A stretch of DNA of 64,000 nucleotides, taken from contig NW_004955447.1 of NCBI RefSeq assembly GCF_000276665.1, forward strand, positions 17,918,656 through 17,982,655, given 5' to 3'. Positions 46,292 through 56,978 of this stretch are shown in pieces (within the stretch, counting starts at the first letter, position 1; each line of letters opens with the position of its first letter). Under the pieces are notes generated by a model that saw only the letters and a program-made list of their open reading frames with translations, was not told where the DNA came from and searched no databases. The translations under genes and the position numbers were made by a program. This DNA is from Chinchilla lanigera. Taxonomy: Eukaryota; Chordata; Mammalia; Rodentia; Chinchillidae.

Positions 46292-46892
46292 GTAGGGTGG
46301 GCAGGAGCCAGGTGTGCGTGGTAAATGCAGGGGTCGTCTCCGTGCTGACGCGTGCCTTAGGGGTCGGGCGCTCAGTCCTGGGAATGTCATCCAGACTCTA
46401 ACTGGTCAGCCCAAGGCAGAGTTGTGTCACTCAACAGTGGAGATGTGTTCTGAGCCGCTTGTGGCGTCACCTGATTTTGTTGCCCAAACATCATAAAGTG
46501 CGCTCCCACTGAGACCGGCAGCATCTCAAGGCAGTGTTACCTTCTGAGCCCAGCGCTGTATGTGTGGTCTGCCGCTGACCACGGTGTAATCACGTGATGT
46601 GTGACTGGACTTGAACATGCCTGGAGACACACATAAAGTGAATAGCATTGCAGTAGTGGTAGTCCAGATAAGTCTGCTACAAGTCATTCAGTAAATCTCC
46701 ATTGGTAGACATGATGCTTGTGGTGAATTTTAAATAACGTGGAAAAATAAGACCTTATGCTGTAATTTATTTTTTCAAAAGCCAAATTACATACAGAATG
46801 ATTTCAAAAGTATTTTGAATTATATAACTAACAACTACAACCAAGATCAGATTTAATAATTTTGTGGCATTTAGAGTGGCTAAAAAGGTATT

Positions 46893-47045
46893 CTTTTTTT
46901 TGTCTTTTTGAGACAGGATCTTGCTATGCAGTTCAGGCTGGCCTTGAGCTCACTTTGTAGCCCGTGCTGGTCTTGAACTCGCAATGATCCTCCTGCCTCA
47001 GCCTCCTAAGTGCTAGGATTATAGGTGTGCGCCACCATGTCCAGC
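46893..47045 (-). mobile_element. B1-like SINE with internal duplication
   Basis: Reverse copy: TTTTGTCTTTTTGAGACAGG, CAGTTCAGGCTGGCCTTGAG, GTAGCCCGTGCTGGTCTTGA and GCGCCACCATGTCC. Confidence 0.9.
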
Positions 47046-48865
47046 TTAAAAAGCTATTCTTAAAAACATTCTTCATGCAGACATTCCCAGCTTTTCCCCA
47101 CATGCTACAGTAAGTATATATAACCAGACGAAAAGAAGGCCTCTCAATAGCGAGAGGCAAAGTGTTTTGTTGAAAGTCCTTTGGGCATTTAAAAAAAATT
47201 CTGTAATTGGCATAAGTGTGGGAATATATTGAAAATCCACCTGTTGGCCATTCTTTGCTCAGTGGGGACAGACACACATTCTCTCTGGGGCAGGTACAGC
47301 GTTCCTTGCTGGTGTCAATTTTGGGTTGGGCTGTGTTTTATAGAGCAAGCGTCATTCCTGTCCGTGTGCCTGGATGAGATGCAGTGGAAGCACCATTGCC
47401 AAGAGCGCACCGACACCACGGGGGGAGGGGCTGATTTCTCTTTCACTCCATGTGGAGGTGGGTGGTATCAGAAACTACTTCACGTGTGGCACATGCCACG
47501 TTTTGTGCTGGCTGTGTTGGTTTCGGGTCACAGGGCGCTTTGCTGTGTCTCAGTGAGTACATTCCTTGGCCCATTGTGAGCCGGCTTTGTGTTCTCCTGA
47601 AGAATAGTTCTGACAGTCTTTCTTCTGAAGAACGAAGTGGAACCCAGTGACTAAAAGCCAGCCGTGAACACTGGAGAGCCCCACACTGGGGCAGGCTGGA
47701 GAGGTCTGGGGCGGGCAGAGCCTGGTGTGGGTGGGCATCGAAGGTGGTGGTAACTGGACTGGCAAGGTGGGCAGGGAAGCTGGCTGAGGGATAGAGAGAT
47801 ACTTACATGCACCGGGCAGCTTCAGTTTGGGTCGGGGGGAGGCTGGGTTCCGATCATCAGTTTCTGTAACGGACACACAGGGTTTGCACAACGCTGGCAG
47901 CAAGTTAGTGCCAACGCATGCTGCCAACTAGGACGCTTTGAGCTCCACCTCCGGAGGCAGCTGACCTGTGTGTGGGCAGGGAGTAGCTTCCTGGGCCCTG
48001 TGCCAGGATCTGAGGATCCCGACGTGAGGCTCGGAGCTCTGCCTGCGTGAAGCTTGGGGTCTGATGGTACAGGTGGATGATGGGCACAGACGTGCCCTGG
48101 CTGCGCTAGACATTGCATGTGTGTTCAGGGTGGGATGTGCAGAAGGGGAGGAAGCCGAGGGGTGGGCAGAGCTGAGGGGAAGGCGCTGCAGGGTCTTGTG
48201 TTACAAGAAGGCAGACTGAGACAGGAAGGGTGGGACTCAGCTTTTTACCCTCACCGGTGCCTTCAAGAGGCTTAAGGTGCGCGGTGTGTGTACCAAGTCC
48301 CCGCGGTGATCGTATTTATACTGATAAGGGGGGGCGAACAACTCCAGATTTAGGATTAATTCCCCTTGTGTGAATTTAACATAACTACATAGAGCGACTG
48401 TTCTTCCCACTTCTTTCTGTGCTGTGCAGTGTGTACTTTTATATCTGGGCCCTTATTAATTACAGGCTTGATGACTGGTTAATGCCAAGCCTCAGAGTTG
48501 CCCGGTGTCGCCCTGGCCATCTCAGCTTGAAGTCTGCAATCTTAGCGGGGACGCCCCCGCAGTCTGGCCCCACCCTCCGCCCGCTCAGCTGCCCGCTGTC
48601 CTGCCCAGGGCTCGCTCTGGCCTCCGAACTCTTCCGTGAACTCACCTAGCGCTGACCTCTGCTGGCCTTTCCACCTGCTGCCGTGCACAGTCCTGCCCTG
48701 CACCCCCGTTTCCTTCCTGGGAGTTTTCCGTTGCACTGGTCCCACATTGTCAGAGAGGCCTCCGGGAAAGGCTTCCTTTTCATCAAATAGTACCTTACCC
48801 TCAGTACACTCTCGCCCACTCTCTTCACTGCATGCCCCACCGCTGAGCACGGGTTAAGTACTAGT

Positions 48866-49200
48866 GTCTCAGTCTCTTTTGTGCTGCCATAACAGCGCCG
48901 CAGATGGCGTAGTTCATGTCAAAGTTCATTTGGCTCACGATTCTACAGGTTGGGGGGTCCAGGCTCCAGGGGCTGCGTCCGGTAAGGCCTTCTTCCTGCT
49001 AGTCATAGCGTGGAGAAGGTGCCCCTCGGAGCGCGTGCACGGTGCGGGAGAAGGCGCTGGTCTTGATCTTATAACAAAGCCACTTCGGAGTAACAGCATC
49101 ATTACCTCTTAAAGGTCCCACCTCAGTTGTTACTGCATCAGGAACGAAGTTTCTGATGTACGAGCTCTGGGAGACACCTTCCAGCCATAGCAGCAAGTCC
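48866..49200 (-). mobile_element. MaLR-like (MLT1/MST type) LTR
   Basis: Starts GTCTCAGTCTCTTTTGTGCT, GCCATAACAGCG, then TCATTTGGCTCACGATTCTA and later TCCCACCTCAGTTGTTACTG and AGACACCTTCCAGCCATAGC: reverse-strand old MaLR order. No target duplication checked. Confidence 0.6.
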
Positions 49201-49470
49201 CTAGAAAGCTGGGCTTGTTTTACTCACGGTTTTTCTTTCTGACAGCTGGAATTAAGACCTGACACACAGTAGGCAGCAGTAACTGTTAGTACGTGCTGAA
49301 TGTGCCTGTCTCCTTTGCCCAGGGACTCTGGGTCCTCAGTGGTGATGGCTTCACACACCGTTTCCTTGTGGCCAGCACGGTTCCAGCATCCGGCTGTTCC
49401 TCCATAACCTGTGGACATAGACTGGCGTCTCAGATCCCTGCGCTTAGATGATCCACCTGCCTCTGCCTCT

Positions 49471-49954
49471 TAGTCACTTTTCTTGGTGCTGACAAAATTT
49501 CCCGATGCCCAAAATTAAGGAAGGATAGGTTTATTCAGCACACAGTGTGTAGAGGTTTCAGTCCACAATCAGCCGGCTCCAAGGCAGGGTGGCGTGGTGC
49601 AGGGGCAGCACTTCAAGGAGCAGAAGACAGCAAAAGCACCAAGAGCACAAAGGGAAGGGCCGGCCTCTTTTCCTCCCTCACATTGTAAGCAGGCTGCCGG
49701 CTCCCCTTACCCCAGGGAGGGTGTAGCACTCAGGCCATCTCCACACCCTCCTCTTGCACAGGTTTAGGATGTTTACAAAGTGAGGACCCTGGCCCCCTGC
49801 TGAGCCACTTGGTTAACCTTCTAAACTTCTCAAGTTGACACAGTGAACAACATCCTGGGGAGGGAAGGGCATGTCCTCTACACGCTAGGACTGCTAAATT
49901 ACTTAGTTAAGCTTCTAGACTTCTCAAGTTGACATAATGTGTTATAACCATAAT
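49471..49954 (-). mobile_element. MaLR-type LTR with internal duplication
   Basis: GTCACTTTTCTTGGTGCTGA, TAGGTTTATTCAGCACACAG, GAGGTTTCAGTCCACAATCA and GCTCCAAGGCAGGGTGGC match the reverse-strand family. The end has two similar segments 94 bp apart: ACTTGGTTAACCTTCTAAAC at 49807 and ACTTAGTTAAGCTTCTAGAC at 49901, both followed by TTCTCAAGTTGACA. Confidence 0.6.
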
Positions 49955-49959
49955 GGCCT

Positions 49960-50010
49960 CCTAAGTAGGTGGAATTACAGACCTGCACTACCACGCCTGC
50001 TATCCCAAAT
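49960..50010 (-). mobile_element. Short B1-like remnant
   Basis: CTAAGTAGGTGGAATTACAG and CACTACCACGCC recall the head half of a reverse-strand B1. Confidence 0.4.
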
Positions 50011-50132
50011 TCTTTATTCTGGTGTTGTTTGTTAGTTTTTTCCCTAGTGAGTCAATGCTGGTAAACAGCTAAATAGATTTATAAGGAAGTAAATGTTTAC
50101 TTGGTGCCTTTCTTTTGTTTGCTCTTTTCCAG

Positions 50133-50211
50133 TGGCCCTAATCGTGGGCATTATATCACCATTGTGAAAAGTCATGGCTTCTGGCTTTTGTTTGACGACG
50201 ACATTGTAGAG
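50133..50211 (+). CDS. USP46: USP46 exon 8 (residues 307-333, His box and Asp)
   Basis: A 79-nt exon that completes Ser307 and codes [20 protein letters not shown] then [15 protein letters not shown] carries catalytic His313 and the run at 328-330 carries catalytic Asp330, completing the triad with Cys44 of exon 3. ITIVKSHGF is the USP46 form where USP12 has IAIVKSHDF as I recall. The acceptor is GCTCTTTTCCAG. The donor reads GTTGGT, the weakest match to consensus among the eight visible exons, but it obeys GT and the frame requires it. Confidence 0.97.
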
Positions 50212-51091
50212 GTTGGTATGCAGTTTTTCTTTCATAGCAGTAGGGTAGAGGTGGGATTTGAGGGGGACGTGTATGTTTTCTAAGATTGTCCAGTTTTCTC
50301 GTAATCCTACTTGAAAACTTTATTTTTACATTTCTGTCAGAACTAGTGCCTGCTGATCGCCTTCTCCATGGACAGGTGGAGGGGTGTGGTTGCGGACTAC
50401 CGTGTTCTTATTGACCTGATTAGCTATGTAGATGGCTGCATCGCTAAATTTTCATGCCGCCATAAGTCACAATTCCTGCCATGGCTAGCTCTCTGTACTA
50501 CAGGACAAGTGATAAATTTCAGAATTATGTTCAAATTCTTTTATTGTAACAATTTTTGCTATATTGATGGTATTGATGGTTATTTAAAATTATATATATT
50601 TTTTAGTCTGTTGGCTTTGGAAGTCTTTATATTACACAAAAGCATTTCACATACTAGTTTTGTTGTAAAGGAATACCAGCTGGAGTGAATGCTACACTCA
50701 GAAACATGATCTACTTTAACCCACTGGAGTGATTTTTAGTAGGATAACAGTAAAGGAAATGAACTCTGATGGCCTGAATGAATTAAGAAATAACTAAGAA
50801 TCAGTTAAAGACCTTCCTGTTTACCCTTTTGAGAGACAGAATGCCTGGTTTCTTCAAAAAATACACAGTAGTGGTTACTAATAAATGACAGGGTGGCTTT
50901 CTTCCCCATGGTTTGCAGTTTGTGTAACAGTGTCCCCTCTGTCACGTCTATGCCGTATCCATGTGGTACCAAAAGTTCCTACTTGTAATTTTAGAAGCTA
51001 CTGTTTCTTACATTTTATTGTGTTGTTCATCAGCTTTCCTTTGCCCAGGAATCATGTTAAATAATTGCATTTTTTTTTTCCTTCACTGCAG
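50212..51091 (+). other. USP46: USP46 intron 8 (880 bp)
   Basis: Begins GTTGGT and ends CTTCACTGCAG after a T run. AT-rich; no repeat recognised. Confidence 0.9.
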
Positions 51092-51193
51092 AAAATAGAT
51101 GCTCAAGCTATTGAAGAATTCTATGGCCTGACGTCAGATATATCGAAAAATTCAGAATCTGGATATATTTTATTCTATCAGTCAAGAGAGTAA
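51092..51193 (+). CDS. USP46: USP46 exon 9, C-terminus and stop (residues 334-366)
   Basis: Codes 33 residues, [20 protein letters not shown] then [13 protein letters not shown], and the TAA stop at 51191-51193. GYILFYQSR is the terminal strand of the USP fold. The final glutamate is the USP46 form, where USP12 ends in aspartate as I recall. The acceptor ends TTCACTGCAG. With exon 1 supplying 12 residues the protein is 366 long, the family length, and no frame break occurs across the eight joins. Confidence 0.98.
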   Translation, partial: KIDAQAIEEFYGLTSDISKNSESGYILFYQSRE

Positions 51194-54100
51194 CTTACAG
51201 AGTGGGACTAACTCACGTGGGGGGCGTTGTTCAAAGCACTATTCCCGTTTCTCTGCAGACCCCTTCCCCAGCGGCCCAGTGATGTCATCACTTCGAGTCT
51301 GAGTGGTCTGGCTGTGTTCAACTTTCTCCTCTTGTTTTACATGCAGCACTACTCTCGGTTTTATTTTGGTCTGAGATAGAGTTAACTGCAATCAGATTGT
51401 CATAAGGTTTATATAAGAAACAGTTGCTAATTTGAGGACTTGGGTGAATGGTGTGCCACTTCTTATGTCTGGCTAAATTAGAATGACATTTCCAGTGAGT
51501 GTCACAGTCTCTTTTGAGTGTTTACGAAACTTCTGGGGTCTCCTTTCAATGCATTCCTTTAATTTGTCCCTGGAAGCATCGCTACACATTTTTAGCTTGT
51601 TTGCTACTTTTGTGACAGAAGGACAGAAGAATTGGGTAGATGTTCACCTTTTAGGGCTGCAACTATAGCTTTAAGTTTGTGCAAGGGAAATGTTGAAAAG
51701 TGAGTAACCTTGATCTTAAAAATCATCCTCCACATAGAGCAGGGTGAAGAGAAGCTGTGCATGGTGGCTGGAGTCCGCAACGCGCTGTGCTGACCTAGCC
51801 GTAGAATTCCAGGGGCGAAGACATTACAGAGCTCAGGGCAGGTGAAGCCAAGAGGAAGAAGTTTCTGTGGACAGTAAAAAAAAAAAAAAAATCACTTTTC
51901 TTATCTTTTTACCAAAACCAAGTTTCAGGAAAATATCTCGATGCTGTTAATTTTTAGTGACACTTGTGTAAGGTCCTGTGAGTTGTACTTACCCCGTACC
52001 TGGCACTGCTAAGCTTTTCAGGCTGCCTTTCCGGTCCTGCTGACGTCTTGCAGTTGTGGGCCCAGGGCTGAGACGCCACGTTGACTGCCTCCGGCACATC
52101 TCCCTGTGGCCGCCAGCACCGCCACCCTTCCCCGTGGGGAGTAACGGAAGCGCCGCGCCTTTACAGCCGTCAGCCGCCTCAGCAGCTTGGCTTGTTAACA
52201 TATTCGGGCTGTTTGCGGTGGCCCTGGCGCGTTCCAGGGCGAGAGTGGACCCTCGCTAGAGGCGGCGCAGGCGTCGGCGGGCCGTGAGCTGGGTTGGCGC
52301 AGGCGAACAAGACGGCAGCTGTTTTTCCGGCTCAGACCCTAGAATGCTTAACCAGAGTTTTTTGAAGAACCTCATCTCACTATAGTTACTTTTACTTTTT
52401 CCACTTTTGTTATATATGTATTTATGATAGCATTTGAGTATTGGTACCTTTTATTAAAAGGTCAACTTGGTGTTGTGCTGTTGAGCTGGTTTCTGGTTTC
52501 CTACAAATACTGAGTCCTAGGTCTTGACTTCCTTTGGGAGGCCGGCTGACTTCCACACACTGTAAATGCTGTGAACGCTGTTGCCTGACACATCTGCGAA
52601 CGAACATGCAAACTCTTGGCATAATGTGAACTAAGATTGCAAATGTTAGTGGCCATTTTGCAACCATGAAGAGGATAGCACTTTATCTAGATAAAAACTG
52701 GATTTTTTATTTTTTAAATACCTTGAACTGTTTGTTGCTCAGAACTTAAGCATGCCAACACGTCATTTGTCCATGCTTGAAGTGAAATGTTTTACTCTTC
52801 ACTGGAGAAGACAGAACAGGTTGATCTTCATCTCACTGCTTCACACGAGTGCCGAAAACGTACCTGGCCTTGACGGGAGGCAGAGCCGCATTCGTAATGG
52901 TTTCTTTTTTTCTCCATGGAGCGTTCTGTGATCAGTTTCCCAGGAGGTGAGTTGTCTTTGCTCTTCCAAGGAAAGTCACTTTCCAAACTGAAGGAGGCTG
53001 ATGTAAAGAAATATTTGTACTATTTATAATCCATATATTTGACTGCAAGTTACAGAGCTTAAGAACATGATGGTTGAACTCTAATATATTTGGAACTGAT
53101 TCATAAGAAAAACAAACTATTAAATTATCTTTGAAACCATTCTTGAAGCTAATTTATTAGATAAAAATGTTTCAATTGCAGGCCTGTAGAAATAATAGTT
53201 CAATGCTAAGTTATAAGTTCAGTGCATTTTTCTTTCCTTTTTTGAATCTGTAACGTTTCCCCCAGTGATTAAACTGCAGTAATTGCTTTTAATAGAGTCA
53301 ATTAAAATTTAGTATTCTTGGATAGATTTTTAGGATAAGAAAAGATGGGTAGACTTTTGGAATAAAAAGATAAATGTGGGAAATATTGCACAGACGTTCA
53401 AACAGTTGGTGATGCACGAAAAGACTAGAAGAGACCAAAACACGTTTCTCCAGCTCCACCAGCTTTCAACAGTGTAGAGCTGTCGGGTAGTTTCTTACCT
53501 CTTCCTCTTCCTTTAAAAAACCTCTAGGCAGCTACGTTTCCCCCAGTCATTTTTCTTTATGTTAAGACAGTAGCATGCACACACACTGTTACTTTCTGCC
53601 CCTGTTCCTAGCACACAGCAGAGAGTGCTGTGGGGTATGCAAGGCCATTCCGCGGTCACTGATAGCACAAAGGCTCAGCAATACTCCCTCCCGTGGCCAG
53701 GGTTTTGTGTCTTTTCCAGCAGGAGTGAGTAGGCCTGCTGTGTTTCGCTAACTGCTGGGTGTTTAAGATAAGTTACAATGTTTGACACTTGAAAAAGTAA
53801 ATATCTGCTTTATTGGTTACTTAGTAGTTTCACGCCTAGGGTATGGTGCAGTGTGCTAAAGTCTTTTCTTAAAAGCAGATTTTGGTAAAACGCTGACGTG
53901 CGGCCCTGTGGCCTTGGCGTGTCTTCCGCTCCAAGGCAGCACTGCGTGGGCTGGCGCGAGGAGAGCGAGGGCGGCACCGTCAGCGGTCTGCGTGGATAGG
54001 AAGCCAGGCACGCTGGGTCTTACGGCTTGGTATGTTGTGGTTTAAGACGAAATGGAGAAAAGGACAAAAATGGTCCCTATGCATTTTCTCTCATGGATGT

Positions 54101-54612
54101 CCTTGATCTAACGGGCATGCCTACCAAGAACTCTTCTAACTGGTGGTTAGGGCTTACTTTGGATATTGGAGGGTGGCTTTGTTACAGATGGATTTTATCT
54201 TCGAACACTGCATTTTGACCAGCTTTGTATGTTCACGTGTATTAAAACACAGTGCACTAAATGCTTTGCCCCCCTTTGCTGTCACCCGGTCGAGGTGTCC
54301 ATTAGCTCTGTCGTCACTAACTCGTGTGAACGGCGTGGTCAGTGAGAGCTATTTCCTGTTTCCTGCCGAATTAAATTGCTGTTTTCTAGTATTTCATTAA
54401 TTTATTTTTGGCTCTCGTTTCTGTATACCAAAAGTAGTTTGTGTGTGTGTGGCATTCGCTTGATTTTGTTGCTAAAAGACTTGTAGTTTTTATTTAAAGT
54501 AATCTGTACCTTAGTTTTTTAATGTAACCAATTCAAGCACTTTAAGCAATAATGTCAATCTTGTGAAATTTCAATCAGTTTTAACACCCTGCCTCTAAAA
54601 TTGTTTGCAAAA

Positions 54613-54618
54613 AATAAA
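54613..54618 (+). terminator. USP46: Candidate poly(A) signal AATAAA
   Basis: AATAAA in an A-rich context, followed within 20 bases by a small perfect hairpin (AATTCTCT at 54633-54640 and AGAGAATT at 54645-54652). The downstream G/T-rich element is weak. Confidence 0.35.
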
Positions 54619-56472
54619 AACTAAAAAATAGGAATTCTCTTTCTAGAGAATTATATCTGGGTATGCTTACACACGTTGACCTAAGATCCATTTTATCAAA
54701 GTGTGGGTCAGGAGTGAGCCTTATGTCCAGGGAATCATCTCAGACATAATCTGGAAGCACTGGAAATGTAAAGAAGACTCTGGTGGCTGTCATAGTGCAA
54801 GGGAGTGCTGCTGTGACGGTTGACAAAATCAATGTTCTGGAGATAACACTACTTTCTTGAGTGAAAAAGATCAACAGAATTAATCCAGAAACTTGTATCT
54901 GGGGAATAGCTCATAGAGAAACATTAGTGGATTGGAAGATAGGTCTCAGGCTCACAGTGAATTCCTTTCCTGGGACTTGGCTAGTTAAATGAAGTGGCTT
55001 CCAGCTCGGGTCCTATCAGCATCCGGTGGCAAGGAAGCTAGGGGGATGTGGTCCTGTCCTTGGGCTTCTCGGCTTGTTTGAGCTGCGGGAACCCCAGCTT
55101 CACAGGCCCGCAGCTGGGCGCGCAGCGCTGCCTCCCCAGGAGCACAGCAAGTGGCAGTCCCTCTGTGGGGGCTCCGAGTGCAGCCTGCAGTTGCCCCCAG
55201 AGGACCTCTTCCCAGCCGGTCACCGGGAGGGGACCCACAGAGGGGCAGAAGCCGTCCCCTCGCTCTCTACTGGCCCAGCTGTGGGAATAGACGCCGCAGG
55301 CCCAAGAGGGTGTGCTGTGTTGTAGTGGTGAGTGCCGGCCCTCTGTGGGGCTGGTACCGTGGAACCTGAGTGGGAACTGAGGCTGTAAGGAAAGTCACCT
55401 GTTGCCAGGAGGATCCAAGGAAGAGAAGACCTTGGGAATATGCTTTATTTTTCCAGGCCTTGTTCTCTCCATCTGTCAAATGGGGCTTATAGGATAGGCC
55501 TGTCACTACCAAGCCCCCATGGCAGCACAACTTCTGAGGAATGAGAAGAGTTCGTTGTCTCTCTGTGTGTCCCTCTCTTTTCATTGACACTTAAAACACC
55601 TCTGACAGGGCATGAAGCCTTCCGTATTACCCATTGCCTTATACTTCCATGAGGATGAAGATACTTGCTCAGTTACTGCTGTTCCCCCTGGAGAAGTTTT
55701 GATCGTGGGCACAATCCTAAAAACCAACCACTTAGATCTTCCTAGAGATGCCCTGGGTGGAGGAATTTTAGCTCAACAGTCACTTTGGCCTTGAGTGCGA
55801 GGCGTTGTGCCATTTGGGACGTAGAAAAGTGAAACAGGTTCCTCTTCTCATCTCCTGGCTCAGAAGAAATGTCTGCGTAGAAAAGAAATTTAAAGTTGTG
55901 TAAATAACGTGAGGACTGTGGGCATTCGCCCTGGTTGGACCGTGCAGGTGGCACTTTACGAAGAGTAGGCGTGCCTCTCTTCCTGGGGCCCCACTTTCTT
56001 TCCTGCCTGCCTTAGGCATTGCCTTAGCCTGGCACCTCCTAGCGGTGACACAGTTTTAAAAACAGAGTAAAACCATGATGTTGCAGCGGTGGACTTGAGT
56101 GTTTTGCCTCTTAATTGTCATAATAAAGGAGAAAATACATGGAGAATCCTAACCGTGATTTCATAAGTCGTGTCTGCCATTTCTAAGCCATTTGTTTATG
56201 TTATTACCAAATAATTAAGGCATATTACAATTTCACCAAATTAAACCAAGGCACAAGAGTCTTTAAGCCATATGACTAGTGGTTTCATTCGATTAACAAC
56301 CTGTGTTAATCTCATTTTTGAGTACCCACTGATTTCAAGTGCTTTAAGCCAAACACATGAGGAGCTTACAAAGGAAAGAGAACTTCGTTTTGGTAATAAA
56401 AGACTAGTCAGAAATGACATGAGATTTTGTAAAAAGGGTTCCTAATTTTGCACTGACTTCCCATGTGTTGTT

Positions 56473-56478
56473 AATAAA
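56473..56478 (+). terminator. USP46: Candidate distal poly(A) signal AATAAA
   Basis: AATAAA followed about 20-60 bases later by GGGTATTGTGTTC and GGGTGCGTGTTTC, plausible downstream elements. It sits just before the next LTR insertion, where the repeat-poor zone ends. Confidence 0.45.
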
Positions 56479-56584
56479 GTATTCACAACCTTGAGGGTAT
56501 TGTGTTCAAATTATAAATTACATGGGTGCGTGTTTCACATTTTTCTCCCGAGTGAACGTATACGGTGTTTGTAAGGCATGTCTT

Positions 56585-56978
56585 ACTTTTCTTCTTGCTG
56601 GAACAAGTTAAAGGAGGAGGGGTTTATTTAGCTCACAGTCTGTAGCGGTTTCAGTCTATGGTCAGCTTGCTCCAAGGCAGAGGGGAAACAGTCCATGGCA
56701 GGGCAGCAGGGAGTACCCGGCGGGGAGCCTCCCTTCTTTCCCTTCATATTCCATCTGGACTGTAAGCCTATTGGTGCCACTCACAGGTTATTGCTTCCCG
56801 TTACACACACCCAGAACTCCACTCAACCAATCAGTGGGCTAATTTAATTATCACACTCTTAATCCATATCCACGCATCTTTAATCCATACTCACACACCC
56901 TAGAGCCAGCTACTTCTGAAAAGCCCCGTGCATGAGGGCATGAGGCTTTGGGGGGACATCTAGAATGTACGCTGTAAC
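56585..56978 (-). mobile_element. MaLR-type LTR
   Basis: TTCTTGCTGGAACAAGTTAA, GGTTTATTTAGCTCACAGTC, GGTTTCAGTCTATGGTCAGC and GCTCCAAGGCAGAGG; ends ATCTAGAATGTACGCTGTAAC. Diverged from the intact copies at 4480 and 62859. Confidence 0.7.

Larger units (their letters stand above)
46292..50132 (+). other. USP46: USP46 intron 7 (3,841 bp)
   Basis: Begins GTAGGG and ends TTTTCCAG. It contains one reverse-strand B1 and two reverse-strand MaLR-like LTRs. Nothing recognised in 46500-46890 and 47050-48860. Confidence 0.88.
51194..56500 (+). other. USP46: USP46 3' UTR (extent inferred)
   Basis: From the stop codon to about 56.5 kb I recognise no B1, ID or LTR insertion, except a short MIR-like patch near 55440-55500, in sharp contrast to the introns. 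That depletion and the AT-rich stretches to about 54650 suggest a long transcribed 3' UTR. Candidate AATAAA signals lie at 53361, 54613, 56122 and 56473; the last is followed by G/T-rich sequence. A Pumilio-type TGTAAATA is at 55899-55906. Where the transcript really ends cannot be decided from sequence; 54640 is an alternative. Confidence 0.55.

Noticed and set aside
19405..51193. Assigning the gene to the paralogue USP12
   Set aside because: Residues in exons 2, 3, 4, 6, 7, 8 and 9 match USP46 rather than USP12 as I recall both (for example [33 protein letters not shown] and the final Glu).
19405..51193. A processed pseudogene
   Set aside because: The coding blocks are separated by introns with GT/AG ends and no frame is broken, so this is a normal intron-containing gene.
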